Shown here in pieces: positions 1 to 6,292 of a DNA stretch of 11,841 nucleotides. This DNA comes from SIG459 sp045631645 (GTDB lineage: Bacteria; Bacillota; Clostridia; Oscillospirales; Oscillospiraceae), in contig JAZQVC010000001.1 in assembly GCA_045631645.1 (NCBI GenBank), positions 1 through 11,841 on the forward strand, in the 5' to 3' direction. The stretch's first letter is position 1. Each line of letters opens with the position of its first letter. A program made the position numbers and the translations under genes. The notes below the pieces were generated by a model. It saw only the letters and a list, made by a program, of their open reading frames with translations, did no database searches and had not been told where the DNA came from.

Positions 1-50
1 TTCGTGGCAGCGTCACGGGCGGATGAGCATATTTACAGGGAGGAAGAGAA

Positions 51-854
51 ATGGCAATAAAAATAGGACACGCATCAATAGACGAAAAAGGCAAGGCAAG
101 CGGCGGCGCAGCCGGAGATCAGAGCGGCGGTGAGGTTTGCATCCGAACTTGGTATTCCTCCCCTTGGGACACCGTTCTGCGCCCTAAGAGCGCAGATCTT
201 GCGGAGAAATCAGCAAAGGCTTGTGAAGATGCTTGCAACAACAGCAAAATCGGCTACGACCAGAACAGCCGCAACACTCTTTATAACTGCGCAAAGGCGG
301 TGGATTTTAACTTTGCCAAAATCACCGATGAGTGCGAGTGCGACTGCTCCAGTCTTATGCACGTCTGTGCCGTTGCAGGGGGAGCAAAGCTTAGTTATGG
401 CACTAACGGGCTTGTCACATGGAACATGGTGAATGCTTTCGTCAGGAGCGGAGACTATGCAAAGCTCACCGAGAGCAAGTATCTTCTGAGCGGCGATTAC
501 CTCAAACGCGGAGATATTCTTGTCCGCCAGAGCGGACACACCGCAATGGCTCTTGAAAACGGAGCTCTTTTGGGCGCGGAGACGGCGGGAGCCGTAGGGC
601 GAGACGACCCCGGCGCGCCGCAGGTAACCACTATGCTAACTCCTCTGCCCCTCCTGAAGAAGGGCGCAAAGGGCGGCGCAGTTTGGGCAATGCAGACACT
701 CCTTACCGACAGAGGCTACTGCACTCAGGGCGTGGATAGCGACTTCGGCGTAAACACCGAATCGGCACTGAAACGCTTCCAGACCGACTTTGGCCTTGAA
801 GCAGACGGCGAGTGCGGCGCTCTCACTTGGGAGAAGCTAATTAACGGAGGTTGA
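51..854 (+). CDS. Phage endolysin: NlpC/P60-like cysteine peptidase with C-terminal peptidoglycan-binding domain
   Basis: A peptidoglycan hydrolase that would cut cell-wall peptides at the end of the phage cycle. Residues 1-190 resemble the NlpC/P60-type lysins of clostridial prophages: the nucleophile is probably Cys99 in the D-C-S-S motif and the partner His163 in G-H-T-A-M-A, just after the typical R-G-D-I-L strand. Residues about 198-265 form a PG_binding_1 repeat (K-G-A-K-G-G-A-V ... D-F-G-V-N-T ... K-R-F-Q ... G-L-E-A-D-G) that anchors the enzyme to the wall. There is no signal peptide, so release would need a holin, and a holin-like gene follows directly. The ATG has a good GGGAGG site 7-12 bases upstream. 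The stop sits just past the ribosome-binding site of the next gene, which indicates one transcript. Amidase rather than endopeptidase activity cannot be excluded. Confidence 0.85.
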   Translation: MAIKIGHASIDEKGKASGGAAGDQSGGEVCIRTWYSSPWDTVLRPKSADLAEKSAKACEDACNNSKIGYDQNSRNTLYNCAKAVDFNFAKITDECECDCSSLMHVCAVAGGAKLSYGTNGLVTWNMVNAFVRSGDYAKLTESKYLLSGDYLKRGDILVRQSGHTAMALENGALLGAETAGAVGRDDPGAPQVTTMLTPLPLLKKGAKGGAVWAMQTLLTDRGYCTQGVDSDFGVNTESALKRFQTDFGLEADGECGALTWEKLINGG

Positions 855-859
855 AGCAT

Positions 860-1135
860 GTGAGCATAGAACTTAGTGCGGCAACGGTCATAACCGTCGC
901 CGCCTTCATCTCCGGTCTTGGCGTAATATTCGGAGTCGTGGCGTGGGCAATTCGCTTTGTGGATAGACAGAAAGCGCAGGATAAGGAGATACAGGCGATT
1001 AAGGAGGAGCAAACCGTCCTTGTCTATGGCGTCCTTGCCTGCCTGAAGGGGCTGCAGGAGCAGGGGTGCAACGGCCCCGTGACAAAAGCCATAGACAAAC
1101 TGGAAAAGCACCTCAATATAGAGGCGCACAGATGA
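860..1135 (+). CDS. Holin-like phage membrane protein
   Basis: A small protein of 91 residues with one hydrophobic helix (about residues 8-28), followed by a basic turn (R-F-V-D-R-Q-K) and a charged helical tail with the motif Q-G-C-N-G-P-V-T-K-A-I, which I recall from holin-like proteins next to clostridial endolysins. It would sit in the inner membrane and help the lysin reach the wall. I chose the GTG at 860: GGAGG at 846-850 lies nine bases before it. The in-frame TTG at 851 touches the ribosome-binding site and cannot be used with it, and the ATG at 858 is followed at once by a stop. One helix is short for a classical pore-forming holin, so a pinholin or an accessory lysis protein is also possible. 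Confidence 0.65.
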   Translation: MSIELSAATVITVAAFISGLGVIFGVVAWAIRFVDRQKAQDKEIQAIKEEQTVLVYGVLACLKGLQEQGCNGPVTKAIDKLEKHLNIEAHR

Positions 1136-1148
1136 AAGGAGAGAGAAA

Positions 1149-1847
1149 ATGGCAAAAACAACCTACATAGATGAGCAGGGCAGACGCAAGACCGGCTATA
1201 CTGAGGGGCTGAACATCCCCATGGATAGCATATACGCCAAGCGCCTTGAGCAGCTGGGGGCGGACACCCAAAGACAGATAAATAATCTCAACGCGGATTA
1301 TGAGGGAATGAACACCCAGCTCTACCGTGATTATATGAAGAGCAAGAAAACCCTGCCCCAGCAGCTTTCTGCCCAGGGCATATCCGGTGGACTCAGCGAG
1401 AGCACAAATCTGGGTCTTGAAACTTTGTATAGCGATCGCCTGCTGCAGAATGAGAAGAACAGGCTGCGCGGCATAAACGACATTGAAACTGCGGCGGGAG
1501 GCAACCGACTCAATATCATGAAAGATTATACCGCCGATGCCGCGGAGCGAGCCAACACAATGGCATCAATCGGCGACTTCAGCGGCTATAAGGATCTGGG
1601 CTATACGGACGAGCAGATCGCCGCATTGAAAGCCGCATGGGATGCAAAAAATGCACCGAAGGTGAGCGGCGGAGGCGTTACGCTGCGAAATCCTGCGCAA
1701 ATAGTTGACCGCAAGCTGCAATCTGCGGTTACAGGAAAGGGCGAAGCTAAATTGTCCGTTGTCCTGACCACACTGGACAATATGATAGATCGTGGACTCA
1801 TCAATTGGAATGAACGTGAATTCCTTCTTGATAAGTATGGACTCTAA
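1149..1847 (+). CDS. Phage protein of unknown function, probably virion-associated
   Basis: I do not recognise a named family. The protein is 232 residues, hydrophilic and mostly helical. Residues about 25-75 look like a coiled coil (A-D-T-Q-R-Q-I-N-N-L-N-A-D-Y-E-G-M-N), followed by L-P-Q-Q-L-S-A-Q-G-I-S-G-G-L-S-E-S-T, a Gly/Ser-rich stretch I have seen in hypothetical proteins of Bacillota phages. The C-terminal 60 residues form a small helical domain. There is no signal peptide or membrane segment. The start is well supported by AAGGAG seven bases ahead. It lies between the lysis genes and the large carrier, and the carrier's ribosome-binding site overlaps its stop, so the two are probably translated together. 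A role as chaperone, assembly partner or co-ejected protein of the carrier is inference from position only. Confidence 0.7.
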   Translation: MAKTTYIDEQGRRKTGYTEGLNIPMDSIYAKRLEQLGADTQRQINNLNADYEGMNTQLYRDYMKSKKTLPQQLSAQGISGGLSESTNLGLETLYSDRLLQNEKNRLRGINDIETAAGGNRLNIMKDYTADAAERANTMASIGDFSGYKDLGYTDEQIAALKAAWDAKNAPKVSGGGVTLRNPAQIVDRKLQSAVTGKGEAKLSVVLTTLDNMIDRGLINWNEREFLLDKYGL

Positions 1848-1877
1848 GGAGGACAGACTATACCGTATATTGATAGA

Positions 1878-3920
1878 GTGCAGGCTGCTATCGAAAGGGC
1901 GCGTGCGAATGAAGCGGACCCAGACAGACTGCAGGCGGCAATAGAGAAGGCTCAAAAAAGGGAGTCAATGACGCAAGTATTGCCTGAAACAATTCGTGCA
2001 GGACAAGGTTATTTCTACGCTTGTAGCGGACAAGAGCAGTCTCAGCAGCGGAATGCCAATCAGTCGGTTGATAACATTTGGAATCGTCACGACGGTACAT
2101 ATAAAAATTCTCAGCCGTTGACCCAGATAAGCAGCGGCAGCAATTCCGCATCCAAGCCACTGACGGGTTTTGCCGCTGGTATGCAGGCCAACAATGAGGG
2201 CTACCGACAACTGGCAATGAAGAATGCGTCGGAAGACGATGGGAAAACATTTTGGGAGCGGATTGGGCTTACCTCGACAAAAGATGGGGACATAGTAACA
2301 CCCACAACCCTTGAAACCAAAACTCGCGGGGGTGCACCTGCCTCCGCTTCCACGGGCGACTCAGATATCGATGCTTATTTGCGGCAGATGCAAGAAACCA
2401 CTGCAAGAGCTGTGGAGGATAAGCGCGAGGGAGTTGATGAGGTGGACTACGGCAAACTGTTTGTAGGTACTGCGCACAAGGGTATAAATCAGTTTGCCGG
2501 TGGTCTTACATCAACAGCAGATTGGCTTATAGGACAGCCTTTGCAGGCAGTTGGCTGGAAGAATAACCCTGTATCCTTGCTTAATCAGGAAATGAAAAAC
2601 GAAGCTGCGCTCCTTAGCGCCAAATATGATGAGAACGCAGCCAAGAGTATTCCCGCGCAGCTGGCAAATAAGTACGGCCCTTCCGTTGTGGCTGCACTCC
2701 CACAGGCAGCCCTCGCGTATTTTACCGCGGGAGCAAGTTTGGCTTTGCAGAGCAGCACCAAGGGCTTGCAGCTTGCTTCCAGCGCTGCTCAGAATAGCGG
2801 GCTGATAAGCACTATCGCTAATGCCGCAAGAACCATGATGAGCGATGTTCAGTTTTGGCTGCCCGTTGCGCAAACGGCAGGCACAAGCTACGAGAAGGCG
2901 AGAGCGGACGGCGCAGACGATTTCAAGGCGTCTGTATATGCAACCGTAAACAGCCTTGTAAACGGCCTCATAGAACGAGGCGGAGGCGGTATTCAGGAGC
3001 TTCCTACACAGCTTCGCAGCGGCAACCCCTCGCTTATTCGCGCTTGGGTATTTTCCTCGCTTGACGAAGGCAAAGAGGAAGTTGTTCAGGGCGTAGTTGA
3101 CCGAATATTGCAAAAGCTTACTTACGGCAAGAACAACCCCTTGTTCTCCACCACAGACGAAAATGCCATATTCAATCCTCGAACCATGGCAGAAGATGCA
3201 GCAGGCGGCATTGCCGTCGGCTCCATTCTTGGCGCCGGTCAGGCGGTAGCTAATAACGCCGTTCAAAATTGGAGTGCAAGACAAGGCGGGGGAAATGGTA
3301 ACACCTCCACCATATCGGCAGCCGATGCAAATAGGCTGCTTTATACCGAAGCGCTTATGAGAAAAGCCCAGAGGGAAGGAAATATCTATACCCAAAGGCT
3401 GCTGCAGATGCAAATAGAAAAGGCTATGCAGAACTTCCGCTCGGCAGGCATAGATGCAAGCGCTCCAATGCCCACCATCTACGCGGATAGATTATCGCAG
3501 TATAGTGAGTTGGTGGATTTTGAGGACAAAATCGACTCCCATAACCTGAATGTAGACCTTGAAAATGCCACAGATGGTGATACAATAGAAGATGACGACA
3601 TAGTAATAGGCAAAAGCCTTGGAGCTAAAGCCAAAAACTATGATATCATGGATTTTGAAACAGGAGAGATTTACCAATTTACAGAAGGGACACGAATACA
3701 AAACGTTGAAGTCTTTGCGGGAAAAGGAACAAATGATGAGTATCACAAGGCCTACAAAATGGCAAGAAAGTACGGGGGTCAAATTTCTGACTGGCAACAT
3801 GTCAAAGGTTTTGGTTGGGTATCAACTCCTGATGGCGATGGATACGCAGAAGTTCATTGGTCGCAGTGCAAAGGCATAGGAAAACACGAGTTTTTTATCA
3901 AAAGGTGGATAGACAGATGA
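1878..3920 (+). CDS. Modular phage carrier ('polyvalent'-type) protein with C-terminal toxin-like domain
   Basis: A large protein (680 residues from the GTG used here). Order of parts: an N-terminal pair of Q-A-A-I-E-(R/K)-A helices; a low-complexity polar region to about residue 190; an Ala-rich hydrophobic stretch around 266-296; a helical domain ending in the E-G-K-E-E and F-N-P-R-T-M-A-E-D-A segments (block A, about 340-474); a short charged helix module, L-L-Y-T-E-A-L-M-R-K-A (block B, about 488-537); and a separate C-terminal domain of about 90 residues. That domain carries D-W-Q-H-V-K-G, A-E-V-H-W and G-I-G-K-H-E-F-F-I-K-R-W, a pattern I recall from the ends of phage minor-head proteins and likely a small toxin or nuclease domain of the barnase/EndoU/RelE sort. 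The toxin role is inference. The last 140 codons look AT-richer than the rest. An ATA at 1860 is better placed behind the AGGAGG at 1847-1852 than the GTG. Confidence 0.75.
   Translation: MQAAIERARANEADPDRLQAAIEKAQKRESMTQVLPETIRAGQGYFYACSGQEQSQQRNANQSVDNIWNRHDGTYKNSQPLTQISSGSNSASKPLTGFAAGMQANNEGYRQLAMKNASEDDGKTFWERIGLTSTKDGDIVTPTTLETKTRGGAPASASTGDSDIDAYLRQMQETTARAVEDKREGVDEVDYGKLFVGTAHKGINQFAGGLTSTADWLIGQPLQAVGWKNNPVSLLNQEMKNEAALLSAKYDENAAKSIPAQLANKYGPSVVAALPQAALAYFTAGASLALQSSTKGLQLASSAAQNSGLISTIANAARTMMSDVQFWLPVAQTAGTSYEKARADGADDFKASVYATVNSLVNGLIERGGGGIQELPTQLRSGNPSLIRAWVFSSLDEGKEEVVQGVVDRILQKLTYGKNNPLFSTTDENAIFNPRTMAEDAAGGIAVGSILGAGQAVANNAVQNWSARQGGGNGNTSTISAADANRLLYTEALMRKAQREGNIYTQRLLQMQIEKAMQNFRSAGIDASAPMPTIYADRLSQYSELVDFEDKIDSHNLNVDLENATDGDTIEDDDIVIGKSLGAKAKNYDIMDFETGEIYQFTEGTRIQNVEVFAGKGTNDEYHKAYKMARKYGGQISDWQHVKGFGWVSTPDGDGYAEVHWSQCKGIGKHEFFIKRWIDR
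2897..3300 (+). repeat. Block A, copy 1 (inside the intact carrier)
   Basis: This segment is repeated at 4317-4720, an offset of 1420 bases. By hand count the first 300 positions differ at only 8 places, and the last 100 diverge clearly. It encodes the helical carrier domain with G-A-D-D-F-K-A-S-V-Y-A-T-V-N at its start and F-N-P-R-T-M-A-E-D-A near its end. Confidence 0.95.
3339..3488 (+). repeat. Block B, copy 1 (just before toxin-like domain 1)
   Basis: About 150 bases are repeated at 5611-5760 (offset 2272). The segment encodes L-Y-T-E-A-L-M-R-K-A ... G-N-I-Y-T-Q-R-L-L-Q ... A-S-A-P-M-P-T-I-Y-A-D. It is the last sequence the two cassettes share before their toxin-like ends, so it marks the fusion point between carrier and toxin. 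Confidence 0.9.
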
Positions 3921-4075
3921 CAGTAAAGTATATTGGAAAAGTTGATACATTGGCTTTTGAAAAAGACAAGCTTTACAAAGTTGAGTCTGTTGAAAAAGGC
4001 TGGTACAGAATTATGACGGAACTTGATGAAGATTACCTTTTTCCTCCTAGACTATTTGAAGTTGTAGAGGAGTGA
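3917..4075 (+). CDS. Small immunity-like protein paired with the carrier toxin domain
   Basis: A 52-residue acidic protein whose ATG overlaps the carrier's TGA in an ATGA junction, so translation is coupled; AGGTGG a little upstream can serve as ribosome-binding site. The sequence reads as one compact beta-rich domain: K-Y-I-G-K-V-D, then E-K-G-W-Y-R-I, then E-D-Y-L-F-P-P and F-E-V-V-E. Small proteins with a G-W-Y-R-I ... D-Y-L-(Y/F)-P-P core occur beside toxin genes in Bacillota, as far as I recall. Position directly after a variable toxin-like C-terminus, small size, acidity and the terminator that follows all fit an immunity protein that neutralises the carrier's last domain in the cytoplasm. 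The function is inference, and other small SH3-like phage proteins could look like this. Confidence 0.7.
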   Translation: MTVKYIGKVDTLAFEKDKLYKVESVEKGWYRIMTELDEDYLFPPRLFEVVEE

Positions 4076-4084
4076 AAAATAGCG

Positions 4085-4125
4085 ACACCCTGCAATGTGG
4101 AAATCCACATTACAGGGTGTTTTTT
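4085..4125 (+). terminator. Rho-independent terminator after the carrier/immunity pair
   Basis: A 16-base stem (4085-4100 with 4105-4120, one C/A mismatch) closes on the four-base loop AAAT and runs into six T residues. It ends the prophage transcript ten bases after the immunity stop. Nearly the same hairpin recurs at 6577-6617. Confidence 0.9.
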
Positions 4126-4276
4126 ATTGTGCTGCAGGCGAAGTAAGCGGCGGCACTGCTATGGGAGAGAAATATTCTTTAACATTAACAGTATCGCTTG
4201 CAATAGAAAAGAGACTGCACCTGAGCGGTACGCCGCCGGCAACGCCGATGGCTTCTCACAGACTGATGCAATCTCT
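4126..4276 (+). other. Remnant sequence between the first terminator and the orphan cassette
   Basis: About 150 bases hold no complete gene. An ATG at 4161 opens with M-G-E-K-Y-S-L but has no good ribosome-binding site and runs into block A in the wrong frame. The next frame over gives a credible stretch (N-A-D-G-F-S-Q-T-D-A-I-S-K-K-N-I-P-Q) up to the block A edge. Reading the region as one protein would need two frame changes, so it looks like the scrap of an earlier cassette or carrier. The block A frame itself is closed by a TAA at 4276-4278. Confidence 0.4.
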
Positions 4277-4316
4277 AAGAAGAATATACCACAGAGCAAA
4301 AATACAGTCAACGGCA

Positions 4317-4720
4317 GGCGAGGGCGGACGGCGCAGACGATTTCAAGGCGTCTGTATATGCAACCGTAAACAGCCTTGTAAACGGCCTCATAGAACGAGG
4401 CGGAGGCGGCATTCAGGAACTTCCCACACAGCTTCGCAGTGGCAACCCCTCGCTTATTCGCGCCTGGGTATTTTCCTCGCTTGACGAAGGCAAAGAGGAA
4501 GCTGTTCAGGGCGTAGTTGACCGCATATTGCAAAAGCTTACTTACGGCAAGAACAACCCCTTGTTCTCCACCACAGACGAAAATGCCATATTCAATCCTC
4601 GAACCATGGCAGAAGACGCAATGGGCGGAATGGCTGTTGGTGGAACTATTGGCGGCGGACAGGTGATAGTGAATAATGCCGTTCAAAGTTGGAACGCAAG
4701 ACAAAGCGGGGTGAATGGTA
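4317..4720 (+). repeat. Block A, copy 2 (start of the orphan cassette)
   Basis: This is the second copy of the 2897-3300 segment, in the same coding orientation and readable in its own frame. Of the 8 differences in the first 300 positions, 7 are silent; the other changes Val to Ala in the E-G-K-E-E-V-V-Q segment. The sharp left edge at 4316-4317 marks where the cassette joined unrelated sequence. Confidence 0.95.
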
Positions 4721-4780
4721 TTGACTATGCCCCAACAGAGGAATATGCTGAATCTGAACAGAACATCAAGGAGGTTACAT

Positions 4781-4933
4781 ATGGAAGAACAGAAGAAAGC
4801 ACCGATAATCGAGGATGGCAAGACACTGGACGAACTGATAGCGGACTGCCCGACGGATATGCGCCTGGCAACAGCGCTGCGCTGGAAGGGCTGGACGGAC
4901 GAGGAAATCTGGGAGTACATGCTGGCGACCTGA
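4781..4933 (+). CDS. Possible 50-residue protein overlapping the orphan fragment
   Basis: In another frame than the orphan fragment, ATG 4781 follows a strong AAGGAGG (4768-4774) by six bases and opens 50 codons ending in TGA. The product has a sensible composition: an acidic start, then L-D-E-L-I-A-D-C-P-T-D-M-R and an amphipathic helical end G-W-T-D-E-E-I-W-E-Y-M. I recognise no family. The ribosome-binding site is better than that of any other gene in the cassette. It could be an immunity gene left over from a cassette that lost its toxin, or a real small gene. A chance overlap with the carrier linker is also possible, and both frames cannot easily be under strong selection at once. Confidence 0.45.
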   Translation: MEEQKKAPIIEDGKTLDELIADCPTDMRLATALRWKGWTDEEIWEYMLAT

Positions 4934-5433
4934 TTTCTCCAAAGGTGAGAGCGGGGATGTCCCAAAAGGGCATTCCCAATATAGAACTTCGCGAAACCGT
5001 AGATAGAGCGGCTTTCTCCGCGGCCTTGGACGCAGCTAAAGCCGCCAACCCCAATGGAGGGATGGTAGATTCGCAGAGCGTCTCGGCGCTTGAGGAGAGC
5101 GGCGCGCGTATGTTTATGCGAGCCGATGGCAATGCGGGTGCTGCCGTTGAAAAAAACGGCAACATCGTTGGTGTTTTCAAGAACCCTGCGTACAAACAAC
5201 GCAGTGCAGTTAATGACATTATTTATGCCGCAATAGCTCAAGGCGGCAATCACTTGGATTGCTATGCCACTTATACAAAAAATGATTTGAGCGAGAAATA
5301 TTCACAGCTTGGGTTTGAGCCCGTGGCATATCTTGAGTTCAACAGAGAATACGCGCCTGATGGTTGGAAGTATGAGGCGTGGGGAACTCCCGATGTTGTT
5401 CTTTGGGTGCACAATGGAGAAACTATCTAGCAG

Positions 5434-6285
5434 ATGGCTGCGCGCACAGAACCTTATAAAATTTGGTTCAAAGAAGACATTCACGCCCTCCCCAAGTTTG
5501 ACGATTACGATGCAGCCAAGGCTTACCAGATGGAGCAGGTAATTCAAAGACAAAACGCTACGAGAAAGGGTAGCGGTTCTGCTGCGTCGCAGATTCCCAC
5601 GGACAAATTCCTTTATACCGAAGCGCTTATGCGCAAGGCTGAAAGGGAGGGCAATATCTATACCCAAAGATTGCTTCAAAGGAAGATAGAAAAAGCCCAA
5701 CGCAACTTACGCAAGCAGGACACAGACGCAAGCGCTTCGATGCCCACTATCTATGCGGACTATATGCGCGAGCATATTATGCCTGAGAATTATGAGATCC
5801 CTGATGTCCTGAATGTCGCCCTTGAACATGACGCAAATAGTGATACAATATTTACGGGCGCATTTAGTGGTGCATACAACGATAAAAATGACCCTCAGGG
5901 AAGTAAACGCGATGCACATGCAGAACAGTATTATTCAACGCTTAGAAATAGCAATAGAGATGATGTTGTTTTAAGGATTGCCGTAAATGCAGATGTAGAT
6001 ATTGCCTCTGTTGAAAAAATGTACGATCACCTGCTGATAAACAAGTACACGCTTGATGAAGGTTATAAAAGTTTCGACCCTGACTATGACATTGCTGAAT
6101 CACTGCAGAGACTTAGAGAGGGGAAAAATATTCTGGAACACGATCGTATCTTGATTCAACATGAAGCCATGGAGTATGACTTGATGAATAAAGAGGGGCT
6201 GAGTTATGAAGGGGCACACACCATCACTAATAAAGTTTACAACTATCAAGAGAGTCTGAAAATGTGGCAAAAGAATAGGAGATAG
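5434..6285 (+). CDS. Orphan cassette, part 2: block B plus toxin-like domain 2
   Basis: This continues the frame of the fragment upstream after the TAG at 5428. Its ATG lies four bases past that stop and has only a weak, distant GGAG, so it probably depends on readthrough, re-initiation or recombination. Residues about 1-45 (Y-K-I-W-F-K-E-D-I-H-A-L-P-K-F-D-D-Y) look like the tail of the GNAT-like domain. Block B follows at about 60-109, then a different C-terminal domain of about 165 residues. That domain has H-A-E-Q-Y-Y, Y-D-H-L-L-I-N-K-Y-T-L-D, F-D-P-D-Y-D-I-A-E-S, H-D-R-I-L-I-Q-H-E-A-M-E and A-H-T-I-T-N-K-V-Y-N-Y. The His, Asp and Glu motifs (including H-E-x-x-E) suggest catalysis or metal binding. 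I recall similar ends on other phage carrier proteins, but the activity is unknown to me. Confidence 0.65.
   Translation: MAARTEPYKIWFKEDIHALPKFDDYDAAKAYQMEQVIQRQNATRKGSGSAASQIPTDKFLYTEALMRKAEREGNIYTQRLLQRKIEKAQRNLRKQDTDASASMPTIYADYMREHIMPENYEIPDVLNVALEHDANSDTIFTGAFSGAYNDKNDPQGSKRDAHAEQYYSTLRNSNRDDVVLRIAVNADVDIASVEKMYDHLLINKYTLDEGYKSFDPDYDIAESLQRLREGKNILEHDRILIQHEAMEYDLMNKEGLSYEGAHTITNKVYNYQESLKMWQKNRR
5611..5760 (+). repeat. Block B, copy 2 (just before toxin-like domain 2)
   Basis: The second copy of the 3339-3488 segment is more diverged than block A but collinear, and it keeps the A-S-M-P-T-I-Y-A-D end. Everything downstream of it (from about 5770) is unrelated to the first cassette until the terminator. 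Confidence 0.9.
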
Positions 6286-6292
6286 ATGTTAA

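Larger units (their letters stand above)
4279..5430 (+). pseudogene. Orphan cassette, part 1: start-less carrier fragment with a GNAT-like domain, ended by an in-frame TAG
   Basis: The frame is open from just after a TAA at 4276 and begins inside block A without a start codon or ribosome-binding site, so it is not a normal gene as it stands. After block A comes a Gly/Asp-rich linker (about 4720-4940), then a domain of about 150 residues with A-A-F-S-A-A-L-D-A-A-K, G-A-A-V-E-K-N-G-N-I-V-G-V-F-K-N-P, a G-G-N-H-L-D-C-Y step and Y-S-Q-L-G-F-E-P-V-A, ending in P-D-V-V-L-W-V-H-N-G. The pattern resembles a GNAT-like domain I recall from phage and ICE polyproteins; the assignment is tentative. A TAG at 5428 interrupts the frame, which resumes unbroken to 6285. 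An ATG at 4957 behind AAGGTGAG could start the GNAT-like part alone. Confidence 0.6.

Noticed and set aside
1..60. End of an upstream phage gene
   Set aside because: Two frames give believable endings (TGA at 24-26 or TAA at 58-60), and 50 bases are too few to choose or to identify the product.
2511..3413. Long minus-strand open frame, and a similar one at 4159-5253
   Set aside because: Both lie opposite block A. The plus frame has the domain pattern, codon use and near-silent divergence of a real gene, while the minus frames are Cys-rich and lack ribosome-binding sites. They exist because block A is GC-skewed by codon position.
2897..4720. Diversity-generating retroelement (template and variable repeat)
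   Set aside because: The differences are mostly silent and not limited to adenine positions, and no reverse transcriptase is present.
5428..5430. Recoding of TAG to glutamine as in some gut phages
   Set aside because: The next reading frame downstream also ends in TAG at 6283-6285, immediately before its partner gene, and the other phage genes use normal stops. A nonsense mutation is simpler.
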